Origin: Clostridioides difficile_D
Lineage (GTDB): Bacteria > Bacillota > Clostridia > Peptostreptococcales > Peptostreptococcaceae
Reading direction: 5' to 3'
Length of the DNA: 64,000 nucleotides
NCBI GenBank assembly: GCA_945861085.1
Contig: OX244046.1
Span: 3,782,001 to 3,846,000, forward strand
The notes under the pieces were generated by a model. The model was not told the DNA's origin. It saw nothing but the letters and a program-made list of their open reading frames with translations, and ran no database searches. Made by a program: the position numbers and the translations under genes. Numbering within the stretch: position 1 is the stretch's first letter; every line of letters starts with the position of its first letter. Positions 58,055-64,000 of this stretch are shown here, piece after piece.

Positions 58055-58652
58055 CTAAAATCACCACAACATTCATCTCGAAATTGTCTATTCTTATTAT
58101 CTCTTCTGGTTTTGCTATTGTTATTTTTTCATTGTCATATGATAAATTTTCTCCTACAACAATAATTTTATTTAGATTTCTATCTATTATTTCCTTGCTT
58201 ATTTGTTTTGGTCCTATCTTAGAATCTGTAACCATACATACTTTTTTATGTGATAATATGTAATCAAAATCTGGTACTTTACCATGGCTACTTGTAATAT
58301 ATACATCATTCATATCAACATATATTTTTGAGAATATATATTGTAAAGAACTAATTCCAGAAACCATATTTAGCATCTTATTGTCAATATTTTTAGATAG
58401 ATATCTACCTATCCCATATATTAGTGGGTCACCAGACGCTATTATTGATATTTGCTTTTCTTTATTGTTATTTATATACTCTAGAATTTCTCTCAAATTA
58501 GAATCTAGGACTATTTTTTCTCCTTCAAAGTTTTTTATAGATTCTAGATTCCTCTTACCACCAATTAATACATCAGAAGTGGAAATTAAATTTTCACCTT
58601 TTTTTGTTATATAGTCTAAGTTTCCAGGTCCTAGACCTATTATGTTTATCAT
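58044..58652 (-). CDS. cbiE: Cobalt-precorrin-7 C5-methyltransferase CbiE (202 aa)
   Basis: SAM methyltransferase of the CbiE class. Motifs NIIGLGPGNLDYITKKGENL, VLIGGKRNLESI and IIASGDPLIYGIGRYL are visible. It overlaps cbiD by four bases and cbiT by 11, a tightly coupled set. Confidence 0.92.
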   Translation of the reverse strand: MINIIGLGPGNLDYITKKGENLISTSDVLIGGKRNLESIKNFEGEKIVLDSNLREILEYINNNKEKQISIIASGDPLIYGIGRYLSKNIDNKMLNMVSGISSLQYIFSKIYVDMNDVYITSSHGKVPDFDYILSHKKVCMVTDSKIGPKQISKEIIDRNLNKIIVVGENLSYDNEKITIAKPEEIIRIDNFEMNVVVILDEE

Positions 58653-59875
58653 ATAAAGACCTCCACTAAATCATCTGTATTATCCGATTTACCTAATAAA
58701 GACTTATCCATTGAAAACATGATTACTTCCACATCAATATCATCTGAATCTTCATTCAGGTATTGCTTTACTCTCTCTCTACATTTATTACTCAATATAT
58801 TATATACTTGTCTATATTCACTATTATTTATTAACTCTACAGCTTCTTCAGCAGTTAGGCATTGATTTATTTTATTTAAAAATTCATATGTAGCTCCCAT
58901 TAAGGCTAAGTTTGCTACTAATATCTCGCTTCTAGCATCTGCTACCTTACTATGAGTATTAAAAATACCAGCAGATACTTTTATGAATTTACCTATATGA
59001 CCTGCCATTAAGATTTTCTTATATCCTATTCTTTGAGCTTCTTTAATCATATAACCTACAAAGTTGCTTGTCCTAACTACATACTTAATGTCCAAGTTTA
59101 GTTTTTCTCTTATAAACTGTTCTCCATGATTTCCTGGAACCAGTATTATTTTATCTAAACCCTGTTCTTTTTTCATTTGAAGTTCTATAGACAAAGATTT
59201 TTTCCATCCCTCATCACTCATAGGTTCAACAATTCCAGTTGTGCCTATTATAGATATTCCTCCAACTATGCCTAATCTTGGATTAAAGGTTTTTTTTGCT
59301 ATGGTTTCTCCTTGTGGAGCAAAGATTGTTATTTTTAAAACTTTATTATTTCCAAGTATAGATTCAAAATTATCCCCTATGAGCTTTCTTATTTCATGAT
59401 TTATCATCTTAAGTGGAGTCGGATTTATAGCAGGCTTACCAACATCTACACTGAGCCCTTTTTTCGTAACCACACCAATACCAATTCCACCATAAACCCT
59501 AATAAACTTATAGAGTTCACTTTGACACTCACTATTGGTACTTAAACTATCTATATCCTTTAGAGTAAGATACTCTTTGCTCTTATCATTTTTAGATACA
59601 ATTTCAGCTCTTGCATAAATATCCATGGTATGAGTTGCATCTATATCATCTCCACCATCTTTTTTTATGGAACATTCGACAAAGGTATCAGAAATATTTA
59701 CATTATCAACTTTTAGTGATAATGGTATCCCTTTAGGAGTATCTATATTTATAGTATCAATTTTATTTTTTGTAATAAGCATATATACAGCAGCCTTAGA
59801 TGCACCTGTAGCACATGAACCTGTAGTATATCCTCTTCTATATTTTTTACCATCTATATATACATATTCTTCCAT
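58649..59875 (-). CDS. cbiD: Cobalt-precorrin-5B C1-methyltransferase CbiD (408 aa)
   Basis: Methyltransferase unique to the anaerobic route. The N-terminal signature YRRGYTTGSCATGASKAAVY and the central TIFAPQGETIAKKTFNPRLG with GGISIIGTTGIVEPMSDEGW are characteristic. Length slightly above average. It begins eight bases after cbiC. Confidence 0.95.
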   Translation of the reverse strand: MEEYVYIDGKKYRRGYTTGSCATGASKAAVYMLITKNKIDTINIDTPKGIPLSLKVDNVNISDTFVECSIKKDGGDDIDATHTMDIYARAEIVSKNDKSKEYLTLKDIDSLSTNSECQSELYKFIRVYGGIGIGVVTKKGLSVDVGKPAINPTPLKMINHEIRKLIGDNFESILGNNKVLKITIFAPQGETIAKKTFNPRLGIVGGISIIGTTGIVEPMSDEGWKKSLSIELQMKKEQGLDKIILVPGNHGEQFIREKLNLDIKYVVRTSNFVGYMIKEAQRIGYKKILMAGHIGKFIKVSAGIFNTHSKVADARSEILVANLALMGATYEFLNKINQCLTAEEAVELINNSEYRQVYNILSNKCRERVKQYLNEDSDDIDVEVIMFSMDKSLLGKSDNTDDLVEVFI

Positions 59876-59883
59876 ATAGATAC

Positions 59884-60516
59884 CTACATAGTATATAATA
59901 TAGCATTTACTATTGCTGCTGCTAAATTACTGCCACCTTTTCTACCTTTAGATATTATATATGGTATATCTGTTTTTTCAACTTCATCTTTTGATTCTTG
60001 CGCTCCTACAAAACCTACAGGAACTCCTATAACTGCATCTAAATCTAATCTACCTTCTGATTTCATCTCTATAACTTTATATAAAGCTGTTGGTGCATTA
60101 CCTAAAACGAATATTTTTCTTCCTTCTTCTTTAGCTGCAATTTCTACTGCTGCCATAGAACGAGTAATCCCTTTTTCTTTAGCTAATTTTGCAGTTTCAT
60201 CATCTGCCACTAAACATTTATACTTACATCCTAATGATTCTAACTTTCTTTTATTTATACCACTAAGAGCCATATTTGTATCAGTATAAATACTTGCATT
60301 ATTTTTTAATGCATCTATTATACTATCAACTGCTTCTTCTGATATTTTTAATATATCTAAGTAATCAAAATCCGCAGTAGTATGTATAGCTCTCTTTATT
60401 ATTTTTTCTTCGATATTATTCTTAAATTTATAATCTGGTCTAATTTCGTCTATTATTTCTTGTATCAATTCAAAACTTTTTTCTTCTATTTTCATAGGAT
60501 TCTTTATGTATTCCAT
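59884..60516 (-). CDS. cbiC: Cobalt-precorrin-8 methylmutase CbiC (210 aa)
   Basis: Moves the C11 methyl group to C12 to give cobyrinic acid. The catalytic histidine is in AIHTTADFDYLDIL. Other conserved parts are DTNMALSGINKRKL, GNAPTALYKVIEM and VIGVPVGFVGAQESK. The start has GGGGG seven bases before it and overlaps the pduX end by 13 bases. Confidence 0.95.
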   Translation of the reverse strand: MEYIKNPMKIEEKSFELIQEIIDEIRPDYKFKNNIEEKIIKRAIHTTADFDYLDILKISEEAVDSIIDALKNNASIYTDTNMALSGINKRKLESLGCKYKCLVADDETAKLAKEKGITRSMAAVEIAAKEEGRKIFVLGNAPTALYKVIEMKSEGRLDLDAVIGVPVGFVGAQESKDEVEKTDIPYIISKGRKGGSNLAAAIVNAILYTM

Positions 60517-61391
60517 TCTATTTCCCCCTTAATTCCTCCATTGATTATGTTTAGTGTATAAATTTTATTATATACAGAGTTTATGTTAGACTCATATAAA
60601 GCATCTATCACCTTTTTATCATCCATAAACTTATCAATCAAAATACCTACTACCGTTCCACTGTGAGCAATGTTTACTCCATATGCTCCATATTTTTTCG
60701 ATATTTTTATTATTTCACTTAAGTACTCTTTTTTTTCTATATTCTCATTCGCTAAACTACTCAAGGTACAAGCCTCTCCAACTAAAGATAAATTATCATT
60801 TTTTAATCCTTCTTCTAAAAGAGCAAATGACTTTTTTATAATTTCTTTATTTTCTATTTTTAACTTATTGTAGTCTTGCCTCAACCTAATTTTCATAGTA
60901 TCCAGTACCTTATTTGGTTCAAGTATTACAACTTTTGCATTGGTTAAATTTCCTAGATATTTTATAACAGTTCCATTTAGAGGATTAAATATACTGTTTT
61001 TATCTATAAATATAGAATCTGTTGGTTCTATTTCCGCTGCTAATTTAGAAATCTCTTCACTACTTAACTCTTTATTTATCAATGATAATGTTGCCTTTAT
61101 GGTAGCTCCTATATCAGCAGTTGAACTTGCCATACCTTTTCCAACAGGTATTTTACTATTTATATTTAAAGAAATATTTTTAGTATCTTTTTTAGGCAAA
61201 TTAAATTTTTCAAATACTTTTTCAATTGCTAATCTTGACTTATATCTACCCAAATTTATGTCTCTTAATTTTTCTTCAATGTAGACCTTAGAATACATAT
61301 CTATTGCATATGAACATAGATATTCTTCATTATCAATTATCCCTTGTACAAATTCTCCACAAGATGCTGGGCATACTCCATAAGATTTCAT
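60504..61391 (-). CDS. pduX: L-threonine kinase PduX-like (GHMP kinase, 295 aa)
   Basis: Makes L-threonine phosphate, the precursor of the aminopropanol arm of B12. The GHMP ATP motif is KIPVGKGMASSTADIGATIK. The N-terminus has CPASCGEFVQGIIDNEEYLC, typical of PduX. Its place next to cobD, which uses the product, supports the call. The ATG at 61391 has GGGTG six bases upstream. It starts one base after the cobD stop. Confidence 0.9.
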   Translation of the reverse strand: MKSYGVCPASCGEFVQGIIDNEEYLCSYAIDMYSKVYIEEKLRDINLGRYKSRLAIEKVFEKFNLPKKDTKNISLNINSKIPVGKGMASSTADIGATIKATLSLINKELSSEEISKLAAEIEPTDSIFIDKNSIFNPLNGTVIKYLGNLTNAKVVILEPNKVLDTMKIRLRQDYNKLKIENKEIIKKSFALLEEGLKNDNLSLVGEACTLSSLANENIEKKEYLSEIIKISKKYGAYGVNIAHSGTVVGILIDKFMDDKKVIDALYESNINSVYNKIYTLNIINGGIKGEIEWNT

Positions 61392-61392
61392 T

Positions 61393-62457
61393 TTAATCAC
61401 CCAATAAATTTTTCATATTTTCTATAAGAATTTTATTATCTTCATGAGATTTTATAGCCACTCTTATAAAGCTATCATCTAATCCTATAAAGTTAGATGC
61501 ATCTCTAACTAATATGTTTCCTTCCTTAAACAAATCTTTTTTTAATTCTCTAGCTGCTTTTTTATATACTCTTATTAGAATAAAATTAGCATCTGTATCA
61601 TAGACCTTTATATTTCTTATGTTTCTCAACTCTTGTAACATATATTTTCTTTCTTTTATGTAATACTCTTTACTATTTCTAATATACTCTTTATCTTTAA
61701 AAATAAAATTGGATAGTATGTCTGCAAAAGAATTTATAGTCCACGGTTCTTTGTATTCATAAATTTTGTCCATAATGTTGGTGTTACTTGTAAGACCATA
61801 TCCTAACCTTAAACCAGGCATACCAAAAAACTTAGTCACAGCTTTAATTATAAATATATTTTTATTTGATTCTATGTACTTAACCAAACTATATTCACTT
61901 TCATCTTCAACAAATTCCATGAAAGTTTCATCAATTATTAACACCTTATTATGTTGACCTAATAAATCAACAAGTTCCTTTAAATCTTGGACATTGCCAC
62001 TAGGATTATTAGGATTACATATAAATAAGCTATCAAATTTTTCAATGTTTTTTTTAATTATATCTATATCAAGTTGAAAATTATTATCTAAATCTAAATC
62101 TATAATATCTAGATTATTTAACTCAGCACTTCTTCTATACTCTGAAAAGGTCGGATTTATTATAGCTAATCTTTTTTTAATACTCTTCATAAGCAAATAA
62201 ATCACTTCTGTTGCACCATTTCCAGGTATTATAAAGTTTGGATTTATATCTATATATTTTGATATATTTTCTCTCAAGTTTGTATAATTTATATCTGGAT
62301 AATTCCTGCACTCTTCTAATCCTCTTAAAATGTATCTTTCTAAATTTGGTAATACATTTGGATTTATATTTGAACTAAAATCAATTATTTCTTTTGGGTC
62401 TTTCCCATATAATCTTGCCATTTCATCTACATTGGCACCATGCCCTAAATCCTTCAT
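61393..62457 (-). CDS. cobD: L-threonine-O-3-phosphate decarboxylase CobD (354 aa)
   Basis: PLP enzyme that makes aminopropanol phosphate. Fold type I aminotransferase-like: FIIPGNGATEVIYLLMKSIK, ICNPNNPSGNVQDL, LIIDETFMEFVEDESEYS, the PLP-lysine motif AVTKFFGMPGLRLGYG, and the C-terminal arginine region FIRVAIKSHEDN. A histidinol-phosphate aminotransferase would look similar, but the start DLGHGANVDEMARLYGKDP and the operon fix CobD. Confidence 0.93.
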   Translation of the reverse strand: MKDLGHGANVDEMARLYGKDPKEIIDFSSNINPNVLPNLERYILRGLEECRNYPDINYTNLRENISKYIDINPNFIIPGNGATEVIYLLMKSIKKRLAIINPTFSEYRRSAELNNLDIIDLDLDNNFQLDIDIIKKNIEKFDSLFICNPNNPSGNVQDLKELVDLLGQHNKVLIIDETFMEFVEDESEYSLVKYIESNKNIFIIKAVTKFFGMPGLRLGYGLTSNTNIMDKIYEYKEPWTINSFADILSNFIFKDKEYIRNSKEYYIKERKYMLQELRNIRNIKVYDTDANFILIRVYKKAARELKKDLFKEGNILVRDASNFIGLDDSFIRVAIKSHEDNKILIENMKNLLGD

Positions 62458-62488
62458 CTATGTCCCCCTTAAGTTAGCAAACAATAAT

Positions 62489-63460
62489 TTATATAATTAG
62501 GTTAATTAAAATCATCCTACATAACACATATACTAGTGTAAATACCAACATAGATACAAATGAAGATGCATACATAATTTTATTAGTTTTAATTATATCC
62601 TCTTTATCTATATCCCTAAGCTTATCCCCTATTGTTGGTTTATACACTTTTTCCCCAAAATAAACATTGGTACCTCCTAGTTGTATTCCTAGAGCGCCAG
62701 ATACAGCCCCTTCTGAAAAAGCACAATTTGGACTTTTATGATTCTTTCTATCTCTAATAGAAATCCTAAAACAATTCCTATAGTCATAACTTAAAAAGAA
62801 ACTTCCAATCGTCATAAGAATAACAGATATTCTAGCTGGTATATAATTGGCTATATCATCAATCTTAGCAGAAGCAAAACCAATATCTTTATATTTTTTA
62901 TTTTTATATCCAACTGTTGAATCCAATGTATTTATAGCTTTATATGCCATAGCAAGTGGTGCTCCTCCAATAAAGGCATAAAACATAGGCGCAATTATAC
63001 CATCTACAGTATTTTCCGCAACAGTTTCTACAGTTGCTCTTATTATCTCAGACTCACTTAAACTGGTGGTATCTCTCCCTACTATATAAGATAGCTGAAT
63101 TCTAGACTTTTTTATATCTTCAGTTTTTAATACATTATAGATTTTTAATGCTTCATCTTTTAAACATTTTGTGGCTAGTGTTGTATAAATTATAAAACTA
63201 TTTATTACAATACTCAATAATATATTAAAACTAAATAGCTTCACTATAGCATAAGTTATTAAATATGTTATTCCAACAGTTATAAACCATAATATAAATC
63301 CACCAAATTTTAACTGTCTATCATTTTTAGATACCTTCCTTACTATACCTTGAGTAAAATTTATAAGTTTACCAATAAATCTCACTGGATGAGGAAAAGA
63401 ATATGGGTCTCCTACAATTAAGTCTGTTACATATCCTATATAAATAGATAAAATATTCAT
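62489..63460 (-). CDS. cbiB: Adenosylcobinamide-phosphate synthase CbiB (323 aa)
   Basis: Membrane enzyme that joins the aminopropanol arm to adenosylcobyric acid. Four to five hydrophobic segments are visible (FILWFITVGITYLITYAIVK, LLSIVINSFIIYTTLATKCL). Conserved CbiB motifs are VGDPYSFPHPVRFIGKLI, VAENTVDGIIAPMFYAFIGG and NCAFSEGAVSGALGIQLGG. It begins directly after the cbiA stop. Confidence 0.94.
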   Translation of the reverse strand: MNILSIYIGYVTDLIVGDPYSFPHPVRFIGKLINFTQGIVRKVSKNDRQLKFGGFILWFITVGITYLITYAIVKLFSFNILLSIVINSFIIYTTLATKCLKDEALKIYNVLKTEDIKKSRIQLSYIVGRDTTSLSESEIIRATVETVAENTVDGIIAPMFYAFIGGAPLAMAYKAINTLDSTVGYKNKKYKDIGFASAKIDDIANYIPARISVILMTIGSFFLSYDYRNCFRISIRDRKNHKSPNCAFSEGAVSGALGIQLGGTNVYFGEKVYKPTIGDKLRDIDKEDIIKTNKIMYASSFVSMLVFTLVYVLCRMILINLII

Positions 63461-64000
63461 TTACTCATTTCCTTTACTCAAAAAATTTTCTATACAGCTT
63501 AAGTTATTATAAAAATGAGTATGAAGATATGTAGCTAGAGTGTTTCCTTTACTATAACCACCATCCCACTCTTCTACTATATTTCCATCCCTTTCTTTTT
63601 TCATTGAATATACACATTTTTCATCACTTTCAAATATTGAATGATGAAACTCATGTCCTTTAATAGATTCCCCTTTTTTAGATAAAAGAGTATTTTCCTT
63701 GGCTACACCAATACAGTACCCAAATCTCTTTAAGGAAGATGTCATCCTGCTAATTCCACTGAATATACCAACCATATTAAATTCTTCTTCTTCTTGATTC
63801 AATAGTTTCTCACCTAGATACATCAGCCCTCCACATTCTGCATAAATAGGTATGTTATTATTATGTGCTTCTAATATAGAAGTTCTCATTGATTCATTTG
63901 CTTCTAGCTCTTTTCCAAATATCTCTGGAAAACCTCCTCCAATATAAATATAATCTGAATTTGGTACTGATGTATCTTCAAGAGGACTAAAGTAGTTTAT
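63461..64000 (-). CDS. cbiA: Cobyrinate a,c-diamide synthase CbiA, C-terminal part (cut by window edge)
   Basis: Glutamine-dependent amidase. The visible 179 residues are the class I glutamine-amidotransferase half. The frame stays open to the window end, through YIYIGGGFPEIFGKELEANE. The nucleophile cysteine is in IYAECGGLMYLGE and the histidine in LATYLHTHFYNN. CbiP is a relative, but GGGFPE plus the position before cbiB favours CbiA. The ATP-binding half is outside the window. Confidence 0.88.
   Translation of the reverse strand: MNYFSPLEDTSVPNSDYIYIGGGFPEIFGKELEANESMRTSILEAHNNNIPIYAECGGLMYLGEKLLNQEEEEFNMVGIFSGISRMTSSLKRFGYCIGVAKENTLLSKKGESIKGHEFHHSIFESDEKCVYSMKKERDGNIVEEWDGGYSKGNTLATYLHTHFYNNLSCIENFLSKGNE

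Noticed and set aside
61393..62457. Histidinol-phosphate aminotransferase (hisC)
   Set aside because: The fold is shared, but the N-terminal DLGHGANVDEM form and position in the cobalamin operon point to CobD.

Overview
The window comes from a low-GC, spore-former-type Firmicute and is best explained as Clostridioides difficile or a very close relative. The main reasons are a secreted protein with three CWB2 cell-wall-binding repeats, a group I intron/TnpB IStron inserted after TTGAT (the C. difficile CdISt1 type), a trimeric [FeFe]-hydrogenase operon, a Clostridia-style anaerobic cobalamin operon with a CbiK-CbiL fusion, and strong AT-richness outside the rRNA genes.

Layout. (1) Bases 1-4.76 kb are the integrase-proximal end of an integrated element whose other end lies outside the window. 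It holds divergent Xre-type regulators with a readable promoter/operator region, a 40-codon small gene, a second small Xre protein, a CWB2 surface protein that looks like cargo, and a tyrosine integrase followed by a set of hairpin-forming repeats. It abuts the 3' end of rlmD, the likely attachment region. (2) 4.76-18.1 kb, all on the minus strand, is a core housekeeping block: rlmD, pyk, pfkA, dnaE, whiA, a Nudix hydrolase, yvcK, rapZ, a PHP phosphoesterase and murB. It combines lower glycolysis, replication and cell-envelope/carbon control. (3) 18.3-25.6 kb has a formate/nitrite-family channel (minus), cardiolipin synthase (plus) and the three-gene NAD-linked [FeFe]-hydrogenase operon (plus), which ends in a small element with terminal inverted repeats. 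(4) 25.6-35.5 kb (minus) has a membrane-anchored MutS-like ATPase, hprK, and uvrB-uvrA-uvrC. (5) 35.6-41.1 kb (minus) is a complete sugar/glycerol-phosphate-type ABC importer co-transcribed with an NPP-family phosphodiesterase. (6) 41.4-46.6 kb is one rRNA operon (16S-23S-5S, minus, no spacer tRNA) with a clear promoter and terminator. (7) 46.6 kb to the end is a long minus-strand tetrapyrrole/cobalamin operon running cbiA-cbiB-cobD-pduX-cbiC-D-E-T-F-G-H-J-cbiKL-hemC-cobA/hemD-hemB-sirC.

The most striking object is in the cobalamin operon. The cobA-hemD fusion gene is split by a 1,884-base IStron (49346-51229): a group I intron core at the 5' end and an apparently catalytically intact TnpB with a putative omega-RNA at the 3' end. 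The two coding halves total 1,500 bases and rejoin exactly in frame as a 499-residue protein if the element is spliced out as RNA between TTGAT and GGGAATC. The five bases TTGAT upstream act both as the expected TnpB target motif and as the 5' exon strand that pairs with a GTCAG guide in the intron. The sequence directly after the element is what an omega-RNA would carry as guide, so TnpB would be aimed at the empty cobA-hemD allele. Production of uroporphyrinogen III and precorrin-2, and so of siroheme and B12, would depend on this splicing event unless another copy exists elsewhere.

How the parts work together: hemB, hemC and cobA-hemD make uroporphyrinogen III and precorrin-2. sirC oxidises precorrin-2 to sirohydrochlorin. 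The CbiK domain inserts cobalt, and the remaining cbi genes build the corrin ring, with pduX and cobD making the aminopropanol-phosphate arm. All coordinates, motifs and spacings were read by eye. Family names rest on recognised motifs and no database search was run.
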